From assembly GCF_023824195.1 (NCBI RefSeq), contig NZ_CP085442.1, forward strand, positions 2,146,001-2,210,000: a stretch of DNA of 64,000 bases, given 5' to 3'. Below, one piece after another: positions 26,314-34,961 of this stretch. The notes below the pieces were generated by a model, which saw only the letters and a list, made by a program, of their open reading frames with translations, was not told where the DNA came from and searched no databases. The stretch is from Priestia megaterium. Its GTDB lineage: Bacteria > Bacillota > Bacilli > Bacillales > Bacillaceae_H. Made by a program: the position numbers and the translations under genes. Every line of letters begins with the position of its first letter. Within the stretch, counting starts at the first letter, position 1.

Positions 26314-26850
26314 ATGGAAAAAAGACATAAAAGTAAGAAGAAGCGTATGATCATTTCGATATCTTTATCCGTTATTTTAGTCGGGGGAGGAGCGACAGGA
26401 TGGATATTGTACCAAAACGGAAAAATTCCTTTTTTATCACAGCAAAGTATAAAGGCAAGTGCCATTAAAGTGAATCAACAAAAAGTTGATAAGCTGGAAA
26501 GCAGCGATCAGCAGGCAAAAGATTTTATAGCTGAACATCATGACGTACTAAATGATTTGACGGGGTGGAGTGCCATTGAGCACCCAGACTGGCCTGCCGT
26601 ACAAGAAGAAGCAGCAGCCATTAAAAATACGATTGGCACGATTAAAGTAAAAGATTCTGTTTTAAAGAAAGACTTTCAGCATATGGAGAAGCTCGCTGGA
26701 CAGCTAGAGCAGACTAAAGATCAAGCACTGTTAAAAGAACTTCATCGTTATTTTCATGACTTAGATGTTGTGATCAATGAAGACGATGGATCAAATACAT
26801 ATTTTGATGTTACCAGCTATGGTAAATCAGTTGTAAAGACTTCTAAATGA
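26314..26850 (+). CDS. Membrane-anchored extracytoplasmic protein, unknown function
   Basis: A 178-residue protein with a very basic N-terminus (RHKSKKKR), one membrane segment (about 12-32) and a helical, Gln/Lys-rich outer domain with coiled-coil character (about 50-150). There is no lipobox. It starts at ATG 26314 behind GGAAAGGAG. I do not recognise a family. It is followed at about 100 bases by a CwlC-like amidase, but the latter appears to have its own sigma-K-type promoter. Confidence 0.75.
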   Translation: MEKRHKSKKKRMIISISLSVILVGGGATGWILYQNGKIPFLSQQSIKASAIKVNQQKVDKLESSDQQAKDFIAEHHDVLNDLTGWSAIEHPDWPAVQEEAAAIKNTIGTIKVKDSVLKKDFQHMEKLAGQLEQTKDQALLKELHRYFHDLDVVINEDDGSNTYFDVTSYGKSVVKTSK

Positions 26851-26895
26851 GCCATAGCAAAAAGCTTTATACATAAAAGTAGTTTTGTATAACAA

Positions 26896-26923
26896 ACATC
26901 TTCGCTTATTCATGCATATGCTA
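26896..26923 (+). promoter_or_regulatory. Candidate sigma-K promoter of the CwlC-like amidase
   Basis: AC (26896-26897), 17-base spacer, CATATGCTA (26915-26923), matching the sigma-K pattern AC-N16/17-CATANNNTA. It leaves a leader of about 17 nt containing GGAGGAG. Confidence 0.55.
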
Positions 26924-26946
26924 CGGATAAGGAGGAGACAGGTTAT

Positions 26947-27945
26947 ATGAAAAAAATTTATTTAGATGCAGGTCACGGAGGAGCAGATCTAGGGGCTGTA
27001 GCCAGCGGGTTATATGAAAAAGACTTAGTGTTAGCTGTTCAACAGTACATCATCTCTTTTCTTTCTACTCACTATCAAGGATTTTCTCTTTGTACAACGC
27101 GTACAACCGATGTGTTTTTGTCATTAAATGAACGGGTCAACAAAGCCAATGCGTGGGGTGCTGATGTATACTTATCTATTCATATAAATTCAGGCGGCGA
27201 AACGGGATATGAAGATTTTATTTATAGCAAAAATATAAATAACCAAACCATTGTGTTACGAAACGATATTCACGATCATGTGAAATTTGTTCTCACTAAA
27301 TACAATCACTCTAACCGAGGCAGGAAATTGGCTAATCATAGTGTGTTAAGGCGTTCATATATGCCATCTGTACTAACTGAAATGGGGTTTATTGATACAG
27401 AACACGATGCAAAGCTCTTAAAAAATCCTCAATTTCTAAAAGATATGGGGGTGGCATACGCAAAAGGGATTGCGCAGTTTTTAAACTTGGAGCCTAAATC
27501 TACAAATCCTGCGGGAGATTCTGACGAGGAAAGTTTTCCGAAGCCTACTTTTTTATATAAACCTTTATGGATAAAAACAACCGAGGATACGGAGACGTAT
27601 AAGTATGCAAATATGTCAGAGAGAACAGGTTATTTAAAAAAGAATACCCTCTTTCAAGTTTATGGTGAAACGCGTGCAGCCTGGGTGATTGATGGACAAC
27701 ATTTTATTGGAAAAAAAGATACAATCATTGAAGGAGAAACCATCACAACTGAGGAATTAACAAAAGAGAATATGAAAACATTAAAAGTGTTTGTGACAAA
27801 AGAAAAATTAGAAACAGCCGTAACCTTTTCCAAAGAAGGAGCTGCGGTAGCCATCATTACACTTCACGATAAAAAAATACTGAATGTAAAAGCATTTTTA
27901 GATAGAGAAAAATGGTGGTACAAAGCTGAACGGATAAAAAAATAG
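26947..27945 (+). CDS. cwlC: N-acetylmuramoyl-L-alanine amidase, CwlC-like (mother-cell lysis)
   Basis: A 332-residue protein. The Amidase_3 catalytic domain (about 1-180) begins IYLDAGHGGADLGAVASGLYEKDL with the zinc His and Glu, then SIHINSGG and the catalytic Glu in VLTEMGFIDT. It lacks a signal peptide, as does B. subtilis CwlC, which cuts peptidoglycan stem peptides to release the spore. The C-terminal part (about 195-332) lacks SPOR repeats of the CwlC kind and looks like two short beta-rich modules of unknown binding function. The candidate sigma-K promoter supports a sporulation role; a prophage-lysin origin is the alternative. Confidence 0.78.
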   Translation: MKKIYLDAGHGGADLGAVASGLYEKDLVLAVQQYIISFLSTHYQGFSLCTTRTTDVFLSLNERVNKANAWGADVYLSIHINSGGETGYEDFIYSKNINNQTIVLRNDIHDHVKFVLTKYNHSNRGRKLANHSVLRRSYMPSVLTEMGFIDTEHDAKLLKNPQFLKDMGVAYAKGIAQFLNLEPKSTNPAGDSDEESFPKPTFLYKPLWIKTTEDTETYKYANMSERTGYLKKNTLFQVYGETRAAWVIDGQHFIGKKDTIIEGETITTEELTKENMKTLKVFVTKEKLETAVTFSKEGAAVAIITLHDKKILNVKAFLDREKWWYKAERIKK

Positions 27946-27949
27946 TGAA

Positions 27950-27969
27950 AAAACCTGCTTGTTTTTTGA
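27950..27969 (+). terminator. Weak terminator-like hairpin after the amidase
   Basis: AAAAAAC / GTTTTTT stem around CTGCTT, close behind the stop codon. AT-rich, so only moderately convincing. Confidence 0.4.
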
Positions 27970-28050
27970 AGCTTTCACCCTAGTAATTTTACTTATTTTT
28001 GATAGAATATAAAGAGCTGAATCGTAAAGATGCATAAAGGTGTGATGGAA

Positions 28051-28224
28051 ATGGAAGAGCAACAAGAAGCGATTGATTTAACAAAAGTATATGTATATGA
28101 GGAGTTTCCGGATAAAGTTGCAGGCAGATGCGATAACTGTGGACATGTGAAATTTAAAAGCTTAGTAAAAGACTTTATTTTTATCCGTACATGCGCAAAG
28201 TGCGGCATGAAAAAAAGCATTTAA
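28051..28224 (+). CDS. Small zinc-ribbon protein
   Basis: About 57 residues with two CxxC knuckles, RCDNCGH and TCAKCGM, spaced 19 residues apart, so a single zinc ribbon is likely. The start is taken as ATG 28051 because AAAGGTG at 28036-28042 gives good spacing; in-frame ATGs at 28030 and 28045 are alternatives. No partner is evident. The bidirectional terminator at 28241 separates it from the convergent gene. Confidence 0.7.
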   Translation: MEEQQEAIDLTKVYVYEEFPDKVAGRCDNCGHVKFKSLVKDFIFIRTCAKCGMKKSI

Positions 28225-28240
28225 ATCCCTACTTCTTTAT

Positions 28241-28278
28241 AAAAAACGCTCTTTTCTGAAATGAAAAGAGCGTTTTTT
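28241..28278. terminator. Bidirectional terminator
   Basis: AAAAAACGCTCTTTT pairs with AAAAGAGCGTTTTTT around a short loop, between convergent genes. Confidence 0.9.
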
Positions 28279-28280
28279 CT

Positions 28281-28661
28281 CTATTTAACGTATAAATGAT
28301 CGCTAAGCTGCTCTGAAATAGTCTCTACATCTTCTTGTACATGTTTTTGTTTTTTCATCATTTCTAATAGGATTTCTTCAAGATTCTGTGAATGGTTTTG
28401 CTTATCTTTTGGTTTATGTAAGTACTTTGCAATTTGATGCATATTATTGCTTAGCCGGCTTAGTTCAGACTCAATTTTCCGCAGGTTAACCAATAGTTCC
28501 ACACCTGCTTCTTTGCCGATTAAAGGCGGTTTAACTTTTCCATCCATAATAAATTTTCGAATGAGAGACGTTCGTTTTAGATTATAGTGTTCAATAAGTT
28601 CCTCTAATTTTTCTTTTTCTTCTTCATTCAACTTAATTGCTGGAATGCTGTGTCCTCTCAT
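28281..28661 (-). CDS. MobC-like / ribbon-helix-helix protein, orphan
   Basis: A 126-residue protein: a ribbon-helix-helix-like start (SIPAIKLNEEEKEKLEELIEH), a basic helix (KRTSLIRKFIMDG), and the block LLVNLRKIESELSRLSNNMHQIAKYLH, which is close to the relaxosome accessory family MobC (NLNQIAR-type motif). A coiled-coil tail follows. MobC helps a relaxase open oriT DNA, but no relaxase or plasmid gene is nearby, so this may be a relic or a chromosomal regulator. The start at 28661 has AAAGGAG upstream; an extension to 28700 lacks one. Confidence 0.65.
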   Translation of the reverse strand: MRGHSIPAIKLNEEEKEKLEELIEHYNLKRTSLIRKFIMDGKVKPPLIGKEAGVELLVNLRKIESELSRLSNNMHQIAKYLHKPKDKQNHSQNLEEILLEMMKKQKHVQEDVETISEQLSDHLYVK

Positions 28662-28743
28662 AAGGTATCTCCTTTCAAGAGCAGTTCTTGCTGCGTTCAA
28701 TCATATGTAAACATTCTCTTGTCTTTAATAATAGCAACCTTTT

Positions 28744-28759
28744 CCATGGTTAACTATGG
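28744..28759. promoter_or_regulatory. Near-palindrome upstream of the MobC-like gene
   Basis: CCATGGTTAACTATGG, 14 of 16 positions symmetric, lies 80 bases upstream of the MobC-like start. It could be an autoregulatory ribbon-helix-helix site. The rest of 28662-29133 shows no gene; a weak TTGAAT-N17-TATCTA at 28834 may drive the amidase gene. Confidence 0.35.
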
Positions 28760-29133
28760 TGAAAAGTTACTAAAATGTCGAACGTACAGTCTGTTAAAAA
28801 ACTGGTAAATTAAGAAATTTGGTTTAGTAATAGTTGAATTATAGAAGGAATGTAATTATCTACAATATTGCTGCTTTAATAAAAAGGCAGTAAAAGGGAT
28901 GAATGTACCGCCGTTGTACTCAACCATTTTTGAGAGCGCAGCTTTAAAGAAGAGGGATGATTTTTATCATTTTTTCCTCGTACCACATCTTTCCTCCTAG
29001 TAACTCTGTCGAATCTTCTAGACTATTGTCTCAAGGGAATAGAAAGAAAGAAGACGAAATGGTTGAGAACGAGGTAAAGTCATATTATGTCTTTATTGAC
29101 CTCATTTACATACTTTACGGGGGAGGAATACGT

Positions 29134-30996
29134 TTGAAACTAAAAAAACGATTAAAACTAAATAAGGTAGGGGTAGCCATGCTTGCGGCCGGGGTTATGT
29201 GTACAGCTTATACGTCTATTCATACGCTAGAAGCGCCTGTAGTCGCTTTGGCTGCAGAGAATCAGTCGGATTCTTTGGAGCTAGCATTTGCACAAGCATC
29301 TAAAGAATTTGATGTGCCAGCTTCGCTTTTAAAAGCAATTTCCTACAACAAGTCGCGCTGGGAAAGTCATAATGGAAAACCTAGTGCAGCCGGGGGATAC
29401 GGTCTTATGCATTTAACAGACACCCCGTTTGTAGAAGATGGAAAAGGAAACGGAACTGCACCTTCAAAACCAGCAGCATATGACAAACAGCAAACGCTCT
29501 CCTTAGCTGCTAAGCTGCTTAAGTCAGATAAAGAAAGATTAAAAAAAGATCCTGTGCAAAATATTCGCGGTGGCGCTGCTGTACTAGCTTTTATCGCAAA
29601 AGACAAAAATGGAAACGTACCGTCCACTGAGAAGAAATGGTACGATGCAGTCGCCGCTTACAGTTCTTCTCAGGATAAAGAAAATGCTCAAATATTTGCC
29701 GATGATGTATATGAAACGTTGGAAAAAGGAGCAGAGCATACAACATCAGACGGACAGCATCTTAAAATTCCCCCTCAAAATATAGATATGTCGATTCCTC
29801 GTGCTGAAAATTCCAATACGAATAAAGCGGATTGTCCGGCATCTTTAAAATGTGAATACATCCCTGCTTTTTACGGGAAATTTAGCGAAAGTCCTTCAGA
29901 TTACGGAAACTATGATATTGCAAATCGTCAAAAATCAGATGTTCGTTATATTGTTATTCATGATACAGAAGTAAGTTATGATGGAACGATTGATTTGTTT
30001 GCTAACCCTAATAGAGCAGCTGCAAACTATGTAATCCGTTCAAGTGATGGCCACATCGCACAGATGATTGATAACAAAGATGTAGCATGGCATGCAGGAA
30101 ACTGGTATTTTAATACGCACAGTATCGGAATCGAGCATGAAGGGTTTGCGCTTGAAGGATCCACGTGGTTTACAGAAGAAATGTACCGTTCTTCGGCAAG
30201 ACTCGTACGCCACCTTGCCAAAGAATATAATATTCCGTTAGATCGAGCTCATATTATTGGTCATGATGAGGTGCCGGGCTTGTCTCCTAAGGCTCAATCA
30301 GGTATGCATTCAGATCCAGGGCCGTTTTGGGATTGGGGGCACTATATGGATTTAGTAGGAAGCCCAGTCGAGAGCCAGCATACAAACAAACTAGCCGTTA
30401 CAATTAATCCCGTCTTTAAAAACAATCAGCCAGAAGTATCAGATGCACCAAAGCAGCCGGCCAACTTTGTGTATTTGCATCAAGCTCCTCGCCATGATTC
30501 ACCGCTACTGAATGAGCCTGCAGCTTCAGGACCAGGAACGAAACAAACGTTAGACTGGGGAAGCAAAGCTGTAACTGGACAAACGTATGCAGTGGCTGAG
30601 ACGAAAGGAGAATGGACAGCGATTTGGTACGGAGGACAAAAAGCGTGGTTTTATAATCCCCATAATAAAAATACAAGTAAAGGTACAGGCATATTATTAA
30701 CGCCAAAAGCAGGAAAAGAAAGCATTCAAGTGTACGGAGGAGCTTTTCCGGAAGCTTCAGCCTATCCTTCTGATATACCGGTTAAAGATATGATCCCACT
30801 TCAGTATACAATCTCTCCGGAGCAGGTGTACGTGGGGGTAGAAAAAGTAAGGAGTGACTATTACTATGCACCCACTTTTACAACAAATCCAAACGATCAC
30901 AAAATGATTGTTGGAAATGACGAATATTATCAAATTTATTTTAATCACCGCTATGCGTTTGTGAAAGCTTCGGATGTAGAGGTTAAAAGACAATAG
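29134..30996 (+). CDS. Secreted N-acetylmuramoyl-L-alanine amidase with degenerate transglycosylase-like N-domain
   Basis: A 620-residue exported protein. The TTG at 29134 follows GGGGGAGGAA. A long signal peptide ends near ALAAENQ. Residues about 45-200 resemble a lytic-transglycosylase fold (VPASLLKAISYNKSRW ... GGYGLMHLTD), but the usual catalytic Glu in the ES pair is replaced (NKS), so this domain probably only binds. An Amidase_2 domain (about 235-400) carries zinc/catalytic residues in RYIVIHDTE, WHAGNW, SIGIEHEG and HIIGHDEVPG. About 220 C-terminal residues form SH3-like beta modules likely to bind wall. It hydrolyses the MurNAc-L-Ala bond outside the cell. Confidence 0.85.
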   Translation: MKLKKRLKLNKVGVAMLAAGVMCTAYTSIHTLEAPVVALAAENQSDSLELAFAQASKEFDVPASLLKAISYNKSRWESHNGKPSAAGGYGLMHLTDTPFVEDGKGNGTAPSKPAAYDKQQTLSLAAKLLKSDKERLKKDPVQNIRGGAAVLAFIAKDKNGNVPSTEKKWYDAVAAYSSSQDKENAQIFADDVYETLEKGAEHTTSDGQHLKIPPQNIDMSIPRAENSNTNKADCPASLKCEYIPAFYGKFSESPSDYGNYDIANRQKSDVRYIVIHDTEVSYDGTIDLFANPNRAAANYVIRSSDGHIAQMIDNKDVAWHAGNWYFNTHSIGIEHEGFALEGSTWFTEEMYRSSARLVRHLAKEYNIPLDRAHIIGHDEVPGLSPKAQSGMHSDPGPFWDWGHYMDLVGSPVESQHTNKLAVTINPVFKNNQPEVSDAPKQPANFVYLHQAPRHDSPLLNEPAASGPGTKQTLDWGSKAVTGQTYAVAETKGEWTAIWYGGQKAWFYNPHNKNTSKGTGILLTPKAGKESIQVYGGAFPEASAYPSDIPVKDMIPLQYTISPEQVYVGVEKVRSDYYYAPTFTTNPNDHKMIVGNDEYYQIYFNHRYAFVKASDVEVKRQ

Positions 30997-31006
30997 AATA
31001 GAGTGT

Positions 31007-31065
31007 TAAAAGAAAAGGAAGAGGCAGGATGATTAAAGGATATGTCTCTTTCTTTTCTTTTAAAA
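31007..31065 (+). terminator. Imperfect hairpin after the secreted amidase
   Basis: TTAAAAGAAAAGGAAGAG pairs imperfectly with CTCTTTCTTTTCTTTTAA around a long loop. Possible terminator. Confidence 0.4.
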
Positions 31066-31152
31066 ACCACAAAAATTCAGAATGTTATTGATGATGTTTT
31101 CTTATAATGATTTTTTAGCTTATTATATTTTTAAAAAAGGAAGGAATGTCCC

Positions 31153-32055
31153 GTGATTATAATTAAGCCTCTAAGCCAGTGTTCTTTTTCTGATGCACTA
31201 CAAGCATTCAATAAGGGTTTTGAAGATTATTATCTTCCGATTGAGCTGTCACTAGATCAATTCACTTATAGGTTTGGTTTGGATCAGCTGTCTGTGGACC
31301 ATTCTTTTGTCGCTTTTTATAATGAAGCACCAGCTGGAATTATGTTAAATGGAATAAAAAAGTTCAAAGGAAAAAAACATGCTTGGAATGGAGGTACAAG
31401 CGTAGCATTCCCTTACCGAAAAATGGGGATTGGTGAAGCTTTGCTAAAAGCCACACTGGAGAGATATCAACAGCAAGGAGTAGCGGAAGCCAGTCTGGAA
31501 GCATTTAAAGTGAATGAAAAAGCCATTCACCTTTATCAGAAATACGGATATGAGATTGTAGATACGCTTTTATTTCTAAAGCATAGAGGTAGTTTTCACG
31601 CTCCTTTATCTAAAAAGAAGAATCCGTTTACGTATTTGCTAAAGCGAAAGGCTGCAAAAGATATTCAGAACCTATCTTTTTATACATATGATGTTCCGTG
31701 GAAAAATCAATTTGACTGTATTCAAGATGGAGAATCGTTTATTGCGTTAAATGAAAGAAACGAAGAAGTTGGCTATCTATTGTTTCAAAAGAATTTTTCT
31801 TCCATAGGCATCGTAAATTCCGTTACTTTTTATCAAGGAGGCGTTAAGGAACATATCTCAAATCAAGAGGAAGTTCTGAACTTTTTATTGATATCCATTT
31901 TTAATATGTATGGACCAATTGCTTACAATACATATAATATACCTGCAAAAAGGAATAGCTTACTTGTGAAAATATTAAAATCATTTGGCTTTCAAGATTT
32001 ATATACAGCTGAAGGAATCAAACTTGAGCAGGTGTTTATGAAAAAATACCTTTAA
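31153..32055 (+). CDS. GNAT-family acetyltransferase with extra C-terminal domain
   Basis: A 300-residue protein. The N-terminal GNAT domain (about 1-145) has the acetyl-CoA loop YRKMGIGEALL (about 97) and NEKAIHLYQKYGYE. The second half (about 165-300) looks like a degenerate GNAT copy without the motif-A loop. The substrate is unknown. The GTG start at 31153 follows AAAGGAAGGAA. Single gene with its own terminator, convergent with the lipoprotein gene. Confidence 0.78.
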   Translation: MIIIKPLSQCSFSDALQAFNKGFEDYYLPIELSLDQFTYRFGLDQLSVDHSFVAFYNEAPAGIMLNGIKKFKGKKHAWNGGTSVAFPYRKMGIGEALLKATLERYQQQGVAEASLEAFKVNEKAIHLYQKYGYEIVDTLLFLKHRGSFHAPLSKKKNPFTYLLKRKAAKDIQNLSFYTYDVPWKNQFDCIQDGESFIALNERNEEVGYLLFQKNFSSIGIVNSVTFYQGGVKEHISNQEEVLNFLLISIFNMYGPIAYNTYNIPAKRNSLLVKILKSFGFQDLYTAEGIKLEQVFMKKYL

Positions 32056-32079
32056 AAAGCGGCCACGGGCCGCTTTTAT
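32055..32079. terminator. Terminator between convergent genes
   Basis: AAAAGCGGCC / GGCCGCTTTT with a 3-base loop. Confidence 0.85.
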
Positions 32080-32621
32080 TGCATTTCTGTAATAGGATGT
32101 ACATCAAAAAACTGATCAATTTTTTCTTGTTGCCCTTCGTATTTTGTTTTCCATACTTGATTCACGTCACTATAATTCCGCAGATCTATTCCGTAGAAGT
32201 CGGTTAACTCTTTTCGAGTAATCGTGATGGTCTGAGGAACGGTCGTATTAATAGTAAAGTGAACGCTGTCAATACTTTGTACGGCAGAAAGTAAAATGGT
32301 TGCGTTATGTAAAAGTGTGCGTTTGGTTTTAACAGACGTCCAGCTTTTTTCAAACGTATGCTGATTATTTGTTGCAGCGTAGTTAATTGCTAAGTAGTAA
32401 GGTTTTTGCGCATTTTGAAAGGTTATACCTTTCAAATAAACATGTCCCGGAAGTTTATTTGTAATTTTCTCTATTGAAGTCTCATGTTTTAAAGAAGTAT
32501 GGTGAATAGAAGAAGCAGAGACTCTTTCAGCAGAAAGATTATTATGAGGCGCATAGGCACATCCTGATAGGCAAGTGAGTACAGAGCAAATTGTAAGAGA
32601 AGCATATATTTTTTTCATCAT
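32076..32621 (-). CDS. Lipoprotein with DUF4825-like domain
   Basis: A 181-residue protein with a signal peptide and lipobox LSGC (Cys about 21), so it is anchored to the outer face of the membrane. The domain from about 52 (NKLPGHVYLKGITFQNAQKPYYLAI begins it; later RTLLHNATILLSAVQSIDSV and ITRKELTDFYGIDLRNY) follows the DUF4825 pattern also seen next to BlaR-type sensors. Function unknown. Start: tandem ATGs with GGAG upstream. Confidence 0.75.
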   Translation of the reverse strand: MMKKIYASLTICSVLTCLSGCAYAPHNNLSAERVSASSIHHTSLKHETSIEKITNKLPGHVYLKGITFQNAQKPYYLAINYAATNNQHTFEKSWTSVKTKRTLLHNATILLSAVQSIDSVHFTINTTVPQTITITRKELTDFYGIDLRNYSDVNQVWKTKYEGQQEKIDQFFDVHPITEMQ

Positions 32622-32701
32622 TGTAACTCCTTTTATTTATATCTATTTGTAAAGACGAAAGACCTATATTTTTTGTTTCATAAAAAATATAAGTTTATTC
32701 A

Positions 32702-33433
32702 TTAAAAAGACATATAATCCAAAATAATAGAAGTTAATAACCCTAATGAAGCAATAAAACCGATCACAGGACCACCTTCTTCAAAAGCTTCCGGCAACAT
32801 CGTAGAAGCCGCCATTGCAATAATTCCTCCACCGGCGAATGAGGCAATAAAACCCATCATGTTTGGGGTAGCGTCTTGAAGAAATAGGTATCCAATCCAA
32901 GAGCAAAGAGCTGATATAAAAAAAACGGAAAGCCATAATGAAAAAATTTTCTTTTGGTTGTATTGACTTTTTAGTAGTCCGCTTGTCCCGGAGATTCCTT
33001 CGGGTATATTGCTTATAAAAATAGATACAACAAGCAGCCAGCTAACGTGGTGCTGTTCAATCAGACTTGCGCCAATCATAAGTGACTCAGGTATAGCATC
33101 CATAATGGTACCTATAAAGATGGCTAGTCCCGAGCTAGCGGGAGCAAGGTGGTTAGAACGTTTTCTTTTGTGAGCGCCTTTTTTAGCTAAGGACATGTCA
33201 AGAATAGTAAAAAGTCCTGCGCCAGTTAAGAAGCCTGAAGAAGCAGCAATAATCCCCGCTTCTTTTACCGAATCTTGAATAAGCTCATAGGCAGCAGCTC
33301 CTAACAAAACGCCTGTGCCAAAAGCCATAATATAAGCAGTCAACTGTTTTTTTAAAGGTACAAAGGTAGCTATAATAGCGCCGATTAATACAGCTGAGCC
33401 TGAGACACCACCCCACATAAGGGCATCTATCAC
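32702..33433 (-). CDS. ZIP-family metal transporter
   Basis: A 243-residue membrane protein with eight predicted segments. The metal-site helices are visible: IMDAIPESLMIG (about 110-121) and ISNIPEGISGT (about 138-148), the HxxxE-like pattern of the family with Asn/Asp/Glu variants, plus a histidine-containing cytoplasmic loop (KKGAHKRKRSNH). It probably takes up zinc or another divalent metal. The start is GTG 33433 with a weak GGGATCT upstream. Confidence 0.8.
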   Translation of the reverse strand: MIDALMWGGVSGSAVLIGAIIATFVPLKKQLTAYIMAFGTGVLLGAAAYELIQDSVKEAGIIAASSGFLTGAGLFTILDMSLAKKGAHKRKRSNHLAPASSGLAIFIGTIMDAIPESLMIGASLIEQHHVSWLLVVSIFISNIPEGISGTSGLLKSQYNQKKIFSLWLSVFFISALCSWIGYLFLQDATPNMMGFIASFAGGGIIAMAASTMLPEAFEEGGPVIGFIASLGLLTSIILDYMSF

Positions 33434-33631
33434 ATGAGATCCCTACTTTCTTACGTACTTACTTGTAGTGTAACCATCTCTATGATTATTATGAAACAAG
33501 ATAAATGAACTAAAAAAATGGGAAAAAATCACTTATTTAGACCTTGAATAAAATAAGTCTTCGGTATAATTGACAAAATTTTCTGTCTATGTCCGTTGAA
33601 AGTGCAAAACCCTTGTGATAGGCTTATCAAA

Positions 33632-33662
33632 AGATAAAAGATGGAAAAAAATTCTTTTATCT
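33632..33662. repeat. 10-bp inverted repeat upstream of the P450 gene
   Basis: AGATAAAAGA (33632) / TCTTTTATCT (33653), perfect, 11-base loop, no T-run. It may be an operator or leader hairpin. A possible promoter upstream (TTGAAT, 15 bases, TATAAT at 33565-33570) has a short spacer. Confidence 0.45.
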
Positions 33663-33717
33663 ATAGTCGATTAAAACCTTACCGAGTTTTACTTTTAAAC
33701 GAAAGAAGGAAGACGAA

Positions 33718-34929
33718 ATGAACCCAAAAGCAGTGAAAAGAGAAAATCGTTATGCTAACTTAATTCCTATGCAAGAAATTAAATCCGTTGAACAGCAGCT
33801 TTACCCATTTGATATTTATAACAGTCTGCGTCAGGAGGCACCTATTCGTTACGATGAAAGCCGAAACTGCTGGGATGTATTTGATTATGAAACAGTAAAG
33901 TATATTTTAAAAAACCCGTCGCTTTTTTCATCCAAACGAGCAATGGAAGAACGTCAAGAAAGTATCTTAATGATGGATCCTCCAAAACACACAAAATTAC
34001 GAAACTTAGTGAATAAAGCTTTTACGCCAAGAGCTATTCAGCACTTGGAGGGTCATATTGAAGAGATTGCAGATTATTTATTAGATGAAGTAAGCAGCAA
34101 AAAAAAGTTTGATATAGTAGAAGACTTGGCTGGACCACTGCCGATTATTGTAATAGCAGAGCTACTGGGAGTACCAATACAAGACCGAGCACTGTTTAAA
34201 AAGTACTCCGATGACTTAGTGAGCGGTGCTGAAAATAATTCAGACGAAGCTTTTGCGAAAATGATGCAAAAGCGTAATGAAGGCGTGATTTTTTTGCAAG
34301 GGTATTTTAAAGAAATTATCGCCGAGCGTCAGAAAAATAAACAAGAAGATCTTATTTCGCTGCTTTTAGAAGCAGAAATTGACGGTGAGCAATTAACAGA
34401 AGAGGAAGTACTGGGGTTTTGTATTTTATTGCTAGTAGCAGGCAATGAAACAACAACAAACTTAATTACGAACGGAGTCCGGTATATGACAGAAGACGTA
34501 GACGTGCAGAATGAAGTTCGTCAAGACATATCGCTAGTGCCGAACCTGGTGGAAGAAACGCTTCGCTATTATCCTCCTATTCAAGCGATTGGACGCATAG
34601 CTGCTGAAGATGTAGAACTTGGAGAGTGTAAGATTAAAAAAGGGCAGCAGGTAATTAGCTGGGCAGCAAGTGCAAATAGAGATTCAGCTAAGTTTGAACG
34701 CCCTAACACTTTTGTAGTGCATCGTAAAACGAATCCTCACGTAAGCTTTGGATTTGGCATCCATTTTTGCTTAGGAGCACCGCTAGCAAGAATGGAAGGG
34801 AAAATTGCTTTTGCTAAATTACTAAAAAAAGGGGAATTTCGTAAAGTTCAGAATCAGTCTTTAAAGCCAATAGATAGCCCTTTTGTTTTTGGCGTAAAAA
34901 AATATGAAATTGCTTTTAATAACGCTTGA
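33718..34929 (+). CDS. Cytochrome P450, CYP109-type
   Basis: A 403-residue soluble P450. It has the I-helix motif AGNETTTN (about 242-249), the K-helix EETLRY (about 279), and the heme loop FGFGIHFCLGAPLAR with the axial Cys at residue 351. Overall resemblance is to the CYP109 group known in B. megaterium, which hydroxylates steroids, terpenoids and fatty acids. A ferredoxin and reductase would be needed; neither is next to it. The ATG follows GAAGGAAG. Confidence 0.88.
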   Translation: MNPKAVKRENRYANLIPMQEIKSVEQQLYPFDIYNSLRQEAPIRYDESRNCWDVFDYETVKYILKNPSLFSSKRAMEERQESILMMDPPKHTKLRNLVNKAFTPRAIQHLEGHIEEIADYLLDEVSSKKKFDIVEDLAGPLPIIVIAELLGVPIQDRALFKKYSDDLVSGAENNSDEAFAKMMQKRNEGVIFLQGYFKEIIAERQKNKQEDLISLLLEAEIDGEQLTEEEVLGFCILLLVAGNETTTNLITNGVRYMTEDVDVQNEVRQDISLVPNLVEETLRYYPPIQAIGRIAAEDVELGECKIKKGQQVISWAASANRDSAKFERPNTFVVHRKTNPHVSFGFGIHFCLGAPLARMEGKIAFAKLLKKGEFRKVQNQSLKPIDSPFVFGVKKYEIAFNNA

Positions 34930-34961
34930 AAAGCGAGCGCAAATTATGCGCTTGCTTTTTA
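34929..34961. terminator. Bidirectional terminator
   Basis: AAAAGCGAGCGC / GCGCTTGCTTTT stem (one G-T pair), starting at the P450 stop codon and reaching the stop of the convergent gene. Confidence 0.85.

Noticed and set aside
30416..30706. 96-codon reverse frame within the secreted amidase
   Set aside because: Shadow frame inside a well-supported coding region.
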